Of a stretch of DNA of 64,000 nucleotides, positions 18,070 to 26,400 are shown in pieces. How positions within the stretch are numbered: position 1 is the first letter of the stretch; each line of letters opens with the position of its first letter. Under the pieces are notes generated by a model that was not told the origin of the DNA, ran no database searches, and saw only the letters and a list, made by a program, of their open reading frames with translations. Source of the stretch: Acinetobacter portensis (GTDB taxonomy: Bacteria > Pseudomonadota > Gammaproteobacteria > Pseudomonadales > Moraxellaceae); assembly GCF_023158935.1 (NCBI RefSeq), contig NZ_CP096120.1, positions 558,001-622,000 of the forward strand. The letters run 5' to 3'. Both the position numbers and the translations under genes were made by a program.

Positions 18070-18403
18070 GTGTTTATCTTCATTTTTGTAAATATTAATT
18101 TTTGTTAAAGCTATCACACTAAAATAATATTTTGTTAATTGGTGTATTTTTACTGTATTGAGCATAATATGGGAGCATGTTTAAGGTAATTTGTCTAAAA
18201 ATAGGTAAGTAATTTGATTTTTATTGTGTATTAAAACTTCTCACTATGAGCGTTTTAATAAATAAGTTAAAAATATTCATTGTATTATTCGTAGTAGAAC
18301 TCCTTCGCCCATCTGACATCATCATTCGACTAAATGGCTAATTGAAAGTCATAAATATTCGGTTATATTGGTCTCACCATTTCTAAACCCAAGGAGAGCA
18401 AAA
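18070..18403. other. Intergenic region upstream of the PAAR cassette and zinc-ribbon gene
   Basis: AT-rich divergent spacer. It contains one hairpin (ATTAAAAC at 18230-18237 pairing with GTTTTAAT at 18252-18259, with CTCA/GAGC inside); no ORF or clear promoter was identified. Confidence 0.45.
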
Positions 18404-18547
18404 ATGGTTCAAGCTGGTCAAAAACCTGGCACAGGCTTCTATTTTTGTGTGCAATGCGGACACCGCGCCTACTTAGAAATTGGTACAGACCGTTTACCCC
18501 CGTGTACCAAATGCCATGGCGTTCAATTTAACAATAAGAATGCCTAA
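18404..18547 (+). CDS. Small zinc-ribbon protein, 47 residues
   Basis: Reads MVQAGQKPGTGFYFCVQCGH...LPPCTKCHGVQFNNKNA. Two CxxC knuckles (CVQC and CTKC) separated by 17 residues form a rubredoxin-like zinc ribbon. A strong AAGGAGAG ribosome site stands 7 nt before the ATG and an intrinsic terminator follows, so the short gene is well supported. Similar short zinc ribbons are widespread in gammaproteobacteria; the role is unknown. Confidence 0.8.
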   Translation: MVQAGQKPGTGFYFCVQCGHRAYLEIGTDRLPPCTKCHGVQFNNKNA

Positions 18548-18581
18548 GCCACACGACTAAAACAGCACTTACTGTTTTAAA

Positions 18582-18612
18582 TAAAAGCCCTATCACCCGA
18601 TGGGGCTTTTTT
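18582..18612 (+). terminator. Intrinsic terminator of the zinc-ribbon gene
   Basis: AAAAGCCC(TATC)ACCC(GATG)GGGCTTTT hairpin followed by T-rich tail. Confidence 0.8.
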
Positions 18613-18656
18613 GTTAACGTATAAAACAATAGAAAAGAAAAACAAAGGAACACCAC

Positions 18657-19235
18657 ATGGAAACCATACTTGGCTTATGTATAGGCATTGGACTTAGCGC
18701 AGCCTGCGGATTTCGAGTATTCGTACCACTATTGGTTATGAGTATTGCATCACTTTTAGGATGGTTCGAACCTATGAAAGGCTTCGAATGGCTTGCAATG
18801 CCATCGGTCTGTATTGCGCTTGCAGTCGCAACCGTATGTGAAGTTGCCGCTTACTACATACCGTGGGTAGACAACATGCTAGACACCGTAGCAACTCCCG
18901 CAGCTATGATTGCAGGCACACTTACGACTATGGCGGTAAGTAGTGGAGAAATGTCGCAATTCGCAAGTTGGGCAGCAGCCATTATTATTGGTGGAGGTAC
19001 AGCAGGCGCAGTACAAATGAGCACAGTTGCAGTTCGTGGCGTATCAACAGCAACAACAGGCGGAGTAGCAAATCCACTTGTATCAACAGGTGAATGGATT
19101 GGAGCATTTCTACTTTCAATATTGTCTTTAATTGTGCCTGTTCTTGTGGTTGTTCTAATTATTGTGCTGGCTATTTTTACAGTAAGATGGTTTCGAGAGA
19201 AAAAGAAAAATACAATAAATTCAGAAATATCATAG
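18657..19235 (+). CDS. DUF4126 family membrane protein
   Basis: 192-residue integral membrane protein with four to five hydrophobic segments. Family blocks recognised are LGLCIGIGLSAACGFRVFVPLL at the N-terminus, AAYYIPWVDNMLDTVATPAAMIAGT and RGVSTATTGGVANPLVSTGEW. The C-terminal tail is basic (FREKKKNT). DUF4126 proteins have no established function. Monocistronic. Confidence 0.85.
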   Translation: METILGLCIGIGLSAACGFRVFVPLLVMSIASLLGWFEPMKGFEWLAMPSVCIALAVATVCEVAAYYIPWVDNMLDTVATPAAMIAGTLTTMAVSSGEMSQFASWAAAIIIGGGTAGAVQMSTVAVRGVSTATTGGVANPLVSTGEWIGAFLLSILSLIVPVLVVVLIIVLAIFTVRWFREKKKNTINSEIS

Positions 19236-19423
19236 TAAATAAAAACAAATGTTTATCTGTTCATGTTTTTTGAAATTTACATGAAAAATAGTTTAAATTT
19301 CATGCAAGAAAATGATTGATTTTCACCCATAAAAGACATATTTTTAATATGTGATTTATAAACCATAATAATTTTATGGATTTGTTCATATTTGAACTTT
19401 AAAAGTGTTTTGGGGGGCAAAAA

Positions 19424-19636
19424 ATGCAGATGATAAAATTTATAGTCGATGAAAAGCCTGCGGAAAATGGTATTAATAAAATACATAATGCAACAGCAGG
19501 TTGTGAAAACTTACCAAAATTAAGCGACCAAATTTTAATAGGCTATTTTGCAAATTATGAACTGGCATATAAAAGAGCAAGAATGAACTGGCCAAGAGAA
19601 AAAGTAGAAGCATGTGAAAAATGTTGTGATGTTTAA
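19424..19636 (+). CDS. Hypothetical protein, 70 residues
   Basis: Soluble small protein, not recognised. It opens with a strand MQMIKFIVDEKPAENG and ends in a cysteine cluster (ACEKCCD), with another Cys in AGCENLP, so metal binding is possible. The ribosome site is a G-rich TTTTGGGGGG. A terminator directly follows. Function unknown. Confidence 0.65.
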   Translation: MQMIKFIVDEKPAENGINKIHNATAGCENLPKLSDQILIGYFANYELAYKRARMNWPREKVEACEKCCDV

Positions 19637-19652
19637 TAAAACAACATATTTT

Positions 19653-19677
19653 AAACCCACCAATTGGTGGGTTTTAT
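19653..19677 (+). terminator. Intrinsic terminator
   Basis: AAACCCACC-AATT-GGTGGGTTT perfect stem followed by TATTT; it ends the 70-residue gene. Confidence 0.75.
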
Positions 19678-19711
19678 TTATATAAATTCCATAATTTATA
19701 AATTGAATAGA

Positions 19712-20434
19712 ATGAAGATAATGAGAAAAATCACAATAAGCATTTTACTTGCTGCTACATGTTTTACAGGGCAGGCGGTATTTGCTCAAGCATCATCAGA
19801 AAATATAGCTACGCAAAGTTTTGAAGAAATTAAGCTAAAAAAAGACAATATTAAATACAAAGCGTATTTACCAAAAAACTATGTGTTATTTGAAGCTATA
19901 GAAGGCGACTTAAATAAAGATGGTAAACAAGATTTAGTTTTAATTGTAAAAGGTACAGACGCAAAGCAATGGGTAGAGCATGAGTATCAAGGGAAATTAG
20001 ACCGCAACCGCCGTGGCATATTGGTGCTTTTAAATGAAAATGGTGCATATAAAAAGATCGTGCAAAATTTAAGTGCCTTTTCATCTGAAAATGAAGAAGG
20101 TGGAGTTTATTTCCCACCTGAACTTAGTGTGGAAATTAATAAAAACAAATTGTTTATTCATTATGGACATGGGCGTTATGGATGGTGGGGCTATAGTTTT
20201 AGACTAGAAAATAATGATATGCGCTTAATTGGCTATGAAAATTCAAGTAATTATGGCCCTTATGTTTCAAGTGAAACGAGCATAAATTTATTAACAAGAA
20301 AAAAGTTGTATCGTAAAAATATGAATGAAGTGGGAGATGAAGATCCTCGCTTTAAAGAAACATGGTCTAAAGTTAATTTAGAACCTATCTATTTATCTAA
20401 AATTAAAGACTTTGATGAATTGATGATGGAATAA
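19712..20434 (+). CDS. Exported hypothetical protein with an EF-hand/VCBS-like loop
   Basis: About 240 residues; starts at ATG 19712 or 19721 are both possible (a TTG at 19664 falls inside the preceding terminator and is unlikely). A signal peptide (MRKITISILLAATCFTGQAVFAQ) is clear. After it, EGDLNKDGKQDLVLIVKG is a D-x-N-x-D-x-x-x-D calcium-loop signature as found in FG-GAP/VCBS repeats. The rest is beta-rich with an aromatic patch HYGHGRYGWWGYSFRLENNDMRLIGYE. I infer a periplasmic or surface protein with a single Ca-binding blade; function unknown. Confidence 0.65.
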   Translation: MKIMRKITISILLAATCFTGQAVFAQASSENIATQSFEEIKLKKDNIKYKAYLPKNYVLFEAIEGDLNKDGKQDLVLIVKGTDAKQWVEHEYQGKLDRNRRGILVLLNENGAYKKIVQNLSAFSSENEEGGVYFPPELSVEINKNKLFIHYGHGRYGWWGYSFRLENNDMRLIGYENSSNYGPYVSSETSINLLTRKKLYRKNMNEVGDEDPRFKETWSKVNLEPIYLSKIKDFDELMME

Positions 20435-20522
20435 CTTCATTTTTCACAGCATAAATGGCTTAAAAATTGCTATATAAAAACCATATTTGGCTTTTAATAA
20501 ATGAAAAAATAGTAGGTAAAAT

Positions 20523-20783
20523 ATGGAATATGTAGAAACTTTAGAAAAAGCCCCTTTAGCTAAAAAGGCACATTTTATAGCGGCTTGGCCATTATTATTG
20601 GTTCTGTTTGGTGGAGCTATTGGCGGTGCTTTAGGCTGTGTCGCTTATATTCTTAATCTTAAAGTTTATAAATCTCAAACCTTAAGTAAATTGCAAAAAG
20701 TTTTGGCAAATTTATTATGTGGTATGTCTGCTATAAGCTTATGGTGGTTTATTGCAACGTGGGTACAAAGTACAATTTCTTAA
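20523..20783 (+). CDS. Small hypothetical membrane protein, 86 residues
   Basis: Two hydrophobic segments (AWPLLLVLFGGAIGGALGCVAYILNL and LLCGMSAISLWWFIATWV) separated by a short basic loop form a helical hairpin. The ATG has a TAGGTA-type ribosome site. Not recognised; no operon partner. Confidence 0.6.
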   Translation: MEYVETLEKAPLAKKAHFIAAWPLLLVLFGGAIGGALGCVAYILNLKVYKSQTLSKLQKVLANLLCGMSAISLWWFIATWVQSTIS

Positions 20784-21403
20784 AAACCCGTTAGATTATT
20801 CTCTATAAATACATCAATTAATATATGTAAGTGTAGATTGTAAGAATTCCTGAATAAGCATCATTAAATAGATAAAAAATGTCGAATTGGGTTCTTATTG
20901 AAAAATATTTTCTATATGTGAGTGTTTTGTGGAAATTATTTTTATATAAGCTAGAAATTAAAAGATCTTAGGAAATTAATTTCAGCGACCTTTCACTATT
21001 ATATGTTTCAAGGGTGTGACGGGAATCGAAAAGAGTAGCATGCTGTGAGCGGCGCAAAACGCGAGTGCAGTACTTACCCAAAAGGTCTCGATTCGACTTA
21101 GGACGCTATAGATCACAAGTTTATAGGCTATAAGATCATAACTTACAAAGTCATGATAGTTGAAGTAAACAAAACACTGTTTTTCCCAACACCCTAAAAA
21201 ATTCTTCCGAATAAAATATAAAAATAATTTCTCAATTTATTATTCAAACATTCATTAAATCTTAATTAAATTAAATACCTGGAAAACTTAATATCTAATT
21301 TTTAAGTTACATTTAAGTTGTTAAATTTTAAGCTATTAGGGTAGGGTATTTTGAAATATTGCATTAAGATGATGATTAATAGATAGTGTTCTGGATATTT
21401 TAG
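20784..21403. other. 620-bp gap with a GC-elevated block at about 20984-21116
   Basis: The flanks are very AT-rich and non-coding. The central block is distinctly richer in G+C. One frame reads VTGIEKSSML, stop, AAQNASAVLTQKVSIRLRTL, stop, in a single phase from about 21015, which from memory resembles a short conserved segment of small phage-associated proteins. Complementary GAATCGA (21023) and TCGATTC (near 21089) could close a structured RNA. Best regarded as a decayed phage-related fragment or unknown structured RNA. Confidence 0.35.
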
Positions 21404-22246
21404 ATGCTTACTCAGGTTGAAAAATTACTTTCAGGACGTGCATTGACTCGCCGAAGTATTATTATTTTATTCACACTTATTATGGGTTGGATAGATCTTG
21501 CTACAGGCTATGAATATTCCTTTTCAGTGTTCTATTTAATTCCCGTTTCTGTCGCTGTTTGGTATGACAACACTAAAGTAACTGTTCTTTCTATATTAGG
21601 CGCAACGTGCATGTGGTTATATGCAGATTTTAGCTCGGGACATCAATATACGCAGACACTTGCGCCATATTGGAATGCTTTTGTTCGCTTAGCATTTTTT
21701 AGTGTAGTGGCTATTTTGCTATTTAAAGTACGTGGAAGTTTAATTGCAATGACTAAAATGGCAATGAGAGATAGCCTAACTGCTTTAAGTAATTCTCGTG
21801 CATTTCAAATGCAATATGATGATATTCGAAGAAATTCACATAAATCTTCACATGGTTTTGCGGTAGGTGTAATAGATTTAGATGGCTTTAAAAAAATCAA
21901 TGATTCTTTAGGGCATTCTAAAGGTGACGACGTGTTAGTTGCGTTTGCAGAAATTTTAAAAAAAGCCACTAGAAGTACTGATATTGTTGCGCGAATGGGC
22001 GGAGATGAGTTTATTGTTATATTAAAAAGAACAGATGCCAAAGGTGCTGAAGAGTATTCTGCACGTTTAAGACGCGCTTTTAATGAAAGTGGTTTAAAAG
22101 AGCAGTCGGGTGTAGATTTTAGTATGGGAATTATTTTATTCGATCATCTTCCTGAAGATTTAGATGATGCAACACATGCAGCAGATATGCTGATGTATAA
22201 AGCCAAAGCACTTGGTAAATCACAAACGACAATTCAAATTGCTTAA
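21404..22246 (+). CDS. Membrane-anchored diguanylate cyclase (GGDEF)
   Basis: 280 residues. The N-terminal 110 residues hold about four membrane helices (IIILFTLIMGWIDLATGYEYSFSVFYLIPVSVAVWY and so on). The C-terminal GGDEF domain starts near LTALSNSRAFQMQYDD and keeps an intact ARMGGDEFIVIL active site, with DLDGFKKINDSLGHSKGDD upstream. An RxxD inhibitory site (RSTD) lies five residues before GGDEF. It should make cyclic di-GMP under feedback inhibition. It has no EAL domain. The input signal is unknown. Confidence 0.9.
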   Translation: MLTQVEKLLSGRALTRRSIIILFTLIMGWIDLATGYEYSFSVFYLIPVSVAVWYDNTKVTVLSILGATCMWLYADFSSGHQYTQTLAPYWNAFVRLAFFSVVAILLFKVRGSLIAMTKMAMRDSLTALSNSRAFQMQYDDIRRNSHKSSHGFAVGVIDLDGFKKINDSLGHSKGDDVLVAFAEILKKATRSTDIVARMGGDEFIVILKRTDAKGAEEYSARLRRAFNESGLKEQSGVDFSMGIILFDHLPEDLDDATHAADMLMYKAKALGKSQTTIQIA

Positions 22247-22333
22247 GAACTGTTAAGGCTAAATGAGCTGAAAGATTGACAGTCGAAATGCATCTTGCTA
22301 CTTTGCGTTTTTTCCTCCCTATGCTGTAATTTC

Positions 22334-22999
22334 ATGCCTTTAGACGATAAATTTGTATATATGCCTCCGCAAGAACCACTTTCTATTGTCTATGAAGATG
22401 ATGATTTAGTGGTGATTGAAAAGCCTGCGGAATTGTTGTCTGTACCTGGGCGTTTACCTGAACATCATGACAGCGCATATTTACGTGTTTTGGAAAAATA
22501 TCCAAATGCAAAAATTACACATCGTTTAGATATGGCAACCTCGGGTATTTTAATGTTTGCTAAACATAGAGATGCTGAAGTAGCCATTAGTAAGATGTTT
22601 CAAGCGCGAACCGTAACGAAGAACTATATTGCTTTGGTTCAAGGGAAGCTTGATGGTGAGGGAAGTGTAGAGGTTCCTTTAATTACAGATTGGGAAAACA
22701 GACCACGTCAGATGGTGCATTTTGAGTTGGGGAAATCTGCAAAAACTTTGTATAAAGCTTTGGAATATAATGTAGAAGAAGATATTACTCGTGTTTTACT
22801 TACGCCAATTACAGGGCGTTCGCATCAACTTCGTGTGCATATGATGCATATTGGTCATCCTATTACTGGCGATAAAATTTATCATCCTGAACCAGATTTA
22901 AGTTTATTAAATAGAATGGCGTTGCATGCAAGTTATTTGGCGTTTAAGCAACCTTTAAGTGGTAAAGAAGTTGAAATTAAAGGCAATGTGCCGTTTTGA
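22334..22999 (+). CDS. rluA: Pseudouridine synthase RluA (23S rRNA/tRNA dual specificity)
   Basis: RluA-family enzyme isomerising uridines in 23S rRNA (U746) and tRNA (U32) in E. coli. From the ATG at 22334 it has 221 residues (E. coli 219); the more upstream TTG extension is not family-like. PPQEPLSIVYEDDDLVVIEKPAELLSVPGR matches the RluA N-terminus, HRLDMATSGILMFA carries the catalytic aspartate, and ITGRSHQLRVHMMHIGHPITGDKIY is the C-terminal motif. The ribosome site is weak. Confidence 0.92.
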   Translation: MPLDDKFVYMPPQEPLSIVYEDDDLVVIEKPAELLSVPGRLPEHHDSAYLRVLEKYPNAKITHRLDMATSGILMFAKHRDAEVAISKMFQARTVTKNYIALVQGKLDGEGSVEVPLITDWENRPRQMVHFELGKSAKTLYKALEYNVEEDITRVLLTPITGRSHQLRVHMMHIGHPITGDKIYHPEPDLSLLNRMALHASYLAFKQPLSGKEVEIKGNVPF

Positions 23000-23115
23000 T
23001 ATTGTTCATTGCAAAATCAATAGTTAATTGTACGAAGTCGTAATTAATCTCCAAATTGAAACATATATAGGCTAATCTAGACCATAGAAATATATGTTCA
23101 AAATAAGGAATAAAA

Positions 23116-23496
23116 ATGTCACGCGATTATCAACAATTCCCAGATGATGACAACGGCAACGTACTTTGGCAAATGGCTGAAGACGGTGATGATTTAACTG
23201 TTGCTCATGAAATTGAATATTCAATTGCATTTAAAAACCAAGAAACTGCGGAAAAATGTGCACTGTTTTTATTAAATGAAGAGCAAAAAATTTCGTTATT
23301 CCAAGACGAAGAAACAGATGAATGGTTCATTACAATTTATGTTTATATGGAACCAGACTATTCAGATATTGTAGATTTAGAAGAATGGTTCACTAAAATT
23401 GGAACTGAGTATAATGGCGAATACGATGGTTGGGGCTGTATGGCTTACGTCTACGATGATGAAGACGAAGATTTAGACACAGAACAACCTGCATAA
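23116..23496 (+). CDS. rraB: RraB-type regulator of RNase E
   Basis: 126-residue very acidic protein of the RraB family, which in E. coli binds RNase E and inhibits it. Blocks seen are EDGDDLTVAHEIEYSIAFKNQETAEKCALFL, YMEPDYSDIVDLEEWF and YNGEYDGWGCMAY. The C-terminal tail is almost entirely acidic. AAGGAA stands before the ATG; a strong terminator follows. Regulation of RNase E here is inferred from the family. Confidence 0.85.
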   Translation: MSRDYQQFPDDDNGNVLWQMAEDGDDLTVAHEIEYSIAFKNQETAEKCALFLLNEEQKISLFQDEETDEWFITIYVYMEPDYSDIVDLEEWFTKIGTEYNGEYDGWGCMAYVYDDEDEDLDTEQPA

Positions 23497-23517
23497 AATG
23501 CTAATTTAAGTATTATT

Positions 23518-23546
23518 AAAAGCATGTCCATAGACATGCTTTTTAT
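23518..23546 (+). terminator. Intrinsic terminator of rraB
   Basis: AAAGCATGTC-CATA-GACATGCTTT with T tail. Confidence 0.85.
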
Positions 23547-23669
23547 TTTATTTATATATTTAAAAAATAAAAAACCATACTTTAAATAAGACTTTTCACT
23601 ACATCAAAGAAATATAAAAATGTTATAGTGTATTTTTATATTTTTTCTTCTTTTTTTTTGAGATTTTTT

Positions 23670-24014
23670 ATGTCTTTACCAAATTGCCCACAGTGCCAAT
23701 CAGAATATACATACGAAGATGGCGACCTACTTATTTGCCCTGAATGTTCACACGAATGGAAAGCTGGCGAAACTTCAGAAGCAGAAACTGACGCTATTAT
23801 TAAAGATGCAAATGGCAACGTACTTGCAGATGGCGATACCGTAACTGTAATTAAAGATTTGAAAATTAAAGGTTCATCATCTGTAGTCAAAGTTGGTACT
23901 AAAGTTAAAAATATTCGCCTATTACCAGATGCTGCTGATGGACATGATATTGATTGTAAAATTGATGGCGTTGGCGCAATGAAATTGAAGTCAGAATATG
24001 TGAAAAAAGCATAA
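23670..24014 (+). CDS. yjdM: Zinc-ribbon protein YjdM (PhnA family)
   Basis: 114 residues from the ATG at 23670; an upstream TTG lies in a T-rich tract and is unlikely. An N-terminal zinc ribbon (CPQC...CPEC) is followed by the KOW/SH3-like PhnA domain with [41 protein letters not shown]. Despite the old name PhnA it is not phosphonoacetate hydrolase; cellular role unclear. The leader is unusually pyrimidine-rich with no clear Shine-Dalgarno. Confidence 0.9.
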   Translation: MSLPNCPQCQSEYTYEDGDLLICPECSHEWKAGETSEAETDAIIKDANGNVLADGDTVTVIKDLKIKGSSSVVKVGTKVKNIRLLPDAADGHDIDCKIDGVGAMKLKSEYVKKA

Positions 24015-24026
24015 GCTTTTTTTAAA

Positions 24027-24062
24027 TAAAAGCACAGTCATTCAATGCATTGTGCTTTTTTA
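24027..24062 (+). terminator. Intrinsic terminator of yjdM
   Basis: AAAAGCACA...TGTGCTTTTTT hairpin with ATGCATTG-type inner pairing. Confidence 0.75.
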
Positions 24063-24160
24063 TTGCCTATCAAAATATAAAGTAAGTGATATGGGTTTTA
24101 ATGCAGATTTACTAAAATGAACATGGTATAAATTAATTAAAATATTTTGAAGATTATCCT

Positions 24161-24529
24161 ATGCCACACATTCATCTTGAATATTCAGACAATATTGAAA
24201 ATTTAGAAGTAAAACCATTATTAATTTCATTGAATCAGGCCTTAATTCAAGGCGGATATGCTCAAGCGGGATTAGACATAAAAAGCCGTGCAATCTGCCA
24301 AACAGATTATGTAATTGGTGATGATGAACAAAATCAGGCATATATGCATCTTAAATTGTCTTTGTTAACAGGACGATCTGCTGAATTAAGAAAAGAAATT
24401 GCAGAAAAATTACTTGAAGTTCTTTGTGAAAAAGCGCCTAAACAATCTAATGTCACAGTTCAGTTTTGTGTGGAAGTTTTGGAAATGCAACGTGATATTT
24501 ATGCAAAAAAAATTGTAAGTTCAAACTAA
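24161..24529 (+). CDS. 5-carboxymethyl-2-hydroxymuconate isomerase-like protein
   Basis: 122-residue tautomerase-superfamily protein of the CHMI type. Pro2, the catalytic base of the superfamily, follows the initiator Met (MPHIHLEYSDNIE). The remaining family blocks are CQTDYVIGD, YMHLKLSLLTGRSAELRKEIAEKLLEVL. No homoprotocatechuate (hpa) genes are nearby, so the physiological substrate may differ. A terminator follows. Confidence 0.82.
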   Translation: MPHIHLEYSDNIENLEVKPLLISLNQALIQGGYAQAGLDIKSRAICQTDYVIGDDEQNQAYMHLKLSLLTGRSAELRKEIAEKLLEVLCEKAPKQSNVTVQFCVEVLEMQRDIYAKKIVSSN

Positions 24530-24534
24530 AATTT

Positions 24535-24567
24535 AAAGGCAAAACTTATAGGTGGTTTTGCCTTTTT
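24535..24567 (+). terminator. Intrinsic terminator
   Basis: AAGGCAAAAC / GTTTTGCCTT stem followed by T4. Confidence 0.85.
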
Positions 24568-24736
24568 TCGGACATTTATAAATAAAAATATTGAATAAAG
24601 TGATGTGTAATAAACACTTATTTTAATAAGCTACTTTTCTATTCATAAAAAGTCATTTATATTTCATATGAATAGAATAAATTGTGATTAGTCTATTTAA
24701 ATACACATAAATAAAAGCAATTAGAAGAGGTGTGGT

Positions 24737-25069
24737 ATGTCAGGATGGTTTGAAATCACTCAAGCGAATGATGGTCAATATCGCTTTAGTTTAAAAGCAG
24801 GTAATGGAGAGGCTATCCTTACAAGTGAACTTTATAAAGCAAAGCCATCGGCACTTGTGGGTATTGAATCGGTTCAAAAAAATTGTATAGATGATTCTCG
24901 TTATGAACGTTTGACTGCAAAAAATGGAAAACCTTATTTTAATTTAAAAGCAGCTAATCATCAGGTCATTGGTACAAGTCAGCTTTATTCTAGTGAGCAA
25001 TCACGAGAAAAAGGCATAGATTCTGTTAAAAATAATGGAATACAAACAGTTATTAAAGATTTAACCTGA
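24737..25069 (+). CDS. yegP: YegP family protein (two DUF1508 repeats)
   Basis: 110 residues made of two tandem DUF1508 units: FEITQANDGQYRFSLKAGNGEAILTSELYKAK..GIESVQKN and YERLTAKNGKPYFNLKAANHQVIGTSQLYSSE..GIDSVKNN. Function unknown, sometimes stress-linked in other bacteria. AGAGGTG ribosome site; terminator follows. Confidence 0.9.
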   Translation: MSGWFEITQANDGQYRFSLKAGNGEAILTSELYKAKPSALVGIESVQKNCIDDSRYERLTAKNGKPYFNLKAANHQVIGTSQLYSSEQSREKGIDSVKNNGIQTVIKDLT

Positions 25070-25093
25070 TTCTTCGTTGTAGTGAATTGAAAA

Positions 25094-25119
25094 TTGCATG
25101 CTTAGGCATGCTTTTTTTA
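25094..25119 (+). terminator. Intrinsic terminator of yegP
   Basis: TTGCATGC-TTA-GGCATGC hairpin followed by T7. Confidence 0.8.
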
Positions 25120-25311
25120 TTATTGAGAAATGAATATTTTAAGATTTTGTTTTACTTATAAGTAGAATAAGGCTGGCGTAGATGTTTAAAAATACATGAT
25201 AAGTAACATATTTTTTATTGCATTTATTGATAAGTTAAACTAAATAATAAGGATTTGGATGGGGTAAATCTTTTGTTTGTTCAGTTAATTGGCGATAAAC
25301 ATAATGCATAA

Positions 25312-25686
25312 GAAATTTTATTTAAAATAAAACAATGGGATAGGGCTATTGAAAGTTTAGATTTACAAGCAATAACTGATATGTGTTCAGATCATTTTAA
25401 GGTGTTTGACGTGAGTAGTCAGCAAAATAATGTTAGTGAATTTAAACAATTGTGGGAAAAGTATAGTGGTGATTTTGTCGATGATGTACGTGTATATAGA
25501 CGAAAAGTAGAAATTCATGCGAAATCGGATTTAGCCTTTATGCATTGTTATTCCAAAATTGATTATGCTGATACAACGCGAGCGTTAAATTTACCTTGGT
25601 GTCGAACAACGTTTTGTTTTGAGAAAATTCAAGGTAAATGGAAGGTTGCGCATCAACATATTTCTATACCGAACTCACTACATTAA
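25312..25686 (+). pseudogene. NTF2/SnoaL-like protein with decayed 5' end
   Basis: The frame EILFKIKQWDRAIESLDLQAITDMCSDHFKVFDVS...VAHQHIS matches the start and body of NTF2-like/SnoaL-like proteins, but it has no start codon of its own. Immediately upstream an in-frame TAA (25309-25311) separates it from a further open stretch reading FVQLIGDKHNA. A CAA-to-TAA change would join the two. The first ATG in frame is 25381, which would remove the first helix of the domain. I therefore call it a probable pseudogene; expression from 25381 as a short protein (101 residues) is the alternative. Confidence 0.55.
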
Positions 25687-25767
25687 AGGGTAATGAAGGT
25701 ATTTGTAATACTTATTGTATTTATTTTACTGTGTAAATTTTAAATCTAATTTAAATTGGGAAAAAAT

Positions 25768-26172
25768 ATGGCATTTGACGATTTTTATAGGCTAAGTTCA
25801 CATGCCGTCATACTCAATGAAAATAATGAAGTTCTATTGCTAAAAGCAACTTATACCAATTGTGCTTGGGGATTGCCTGGTGGTGGGTTGGATATGGGGG
25901 AAACCATACATGCTGCACTTATTCGTGAATGTAAAGAAGAGTTAGGCTGCGATATACATATAGACTACTTATCTGGTGTGTATTTTCACTCTGCGGTAAC
26001 CTCACATGCATTTTTATTTAAATGTCATTTAGCTGAAAATTCAAATATTAAATTGAGTTCAGAGCATTCTGAATTTAGATGGTTTTCTGTAGATGAGTTA
26101 AGTTCTGTGCAGAAACAACGCGTACAAGATTGTATTTTATTTAATGGGGAAGTGGTAAGTCGGGTGTTTTAA
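25768..26172 (+). CDS. Nudix hydrolase
   Basis: 134 residues from the ATG at 25768 (GGGA upstream). A complete Nudix box (G-x5-E-x7-R-E-x2-E-E-x-G) is present in GGLDMGETIHAALIRECKEELG, so it should be an active Mg-dependent pyrophosphohydrolase of a nucleoside-diphosphate-linked compound. The start SSHAVILNENNEVLLLK is the usual first strand pair. Substrate unknown. It converges on the DUF3800 remnant. Confidence 0.88.
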   Translation: MAFDDFYRLSSHAVILNENNEVLLLKATYTNCAWGLPGGGLDMGETIHAALIRECKEELGCDIHIDYLSGVYFHSAVTSHAFLFKCHLAENSNIKLSSEHSEFRWFSVDELSSVQKQRVQDCILFNGEVVSRVF

Positions 26173-26287
26173 TTGTTATTCATTTTGGGAGATTTTTGGA
26201 ATGAGAGAGTTGCTTAAATAAAAGGACAGTAAGTCGATTTTTAGATTTTAGTAGACGGTAGGGTTATAGAGGTTGATTTAATAAGTA

Positions 26288-26319
26288 TAAAAATCCCGCT
26301 TAAGTAACGGGATTTTTTC
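26288..26319. terminator. Terminator shared by the Nudix gene and the original DUF3800 gene
   Basis: AAAATCCCG / CGGGATTTT hairpin with T/A runs on both sides, directly after the original DUF3800 stop on the minus strand and downstream of the Nudix gene on the plus strand. Confidence 0.75.
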
Positions 26320-26400
26320 TAATATGGGAAAAGTTTTAAACCATAACCATCAAAATTCTTACCAGTATGATTACGTCCACCTTTGCAATAGAATTTATTC
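26319..26400 (-). pseudogene. Severed 3' end of the DUF3800 gene
   Basis: On the minus strand this reads FYCKGGRNHTGKNFDGYGLKLFPY then TAG. If the IS256 element and one 8-bp duplication are removed it joins in frame after ...RSLENK of the gene starting at 28405, restoring a 252-residue DUF3800 protein with the family-like ending (GYGLKLFP). It now lacks a start and is a remnant. Confidence 0.85.
26393..26400. repeat. Target-site duplication of the IS256 element (left)
   Basis: ATTTATTC, repeated exactly at 27721-27728 on the other side of the element. Confidence 0.9.

Noticed and set aside
17911..18165. 84-residue minus-strand ORF starting at 18165
   Set aside because: Only its PAAR part from 18069 is real; the upstream 32 codons are AT-rich leader and the end is out of frame after the A8 tract.
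18230..18259. Hairpin in the PAAR-cassette upstream region as terminator
   Set aside because: It is at the 5' side of both flanking genes and lacks a T tract, so no function was assigned.
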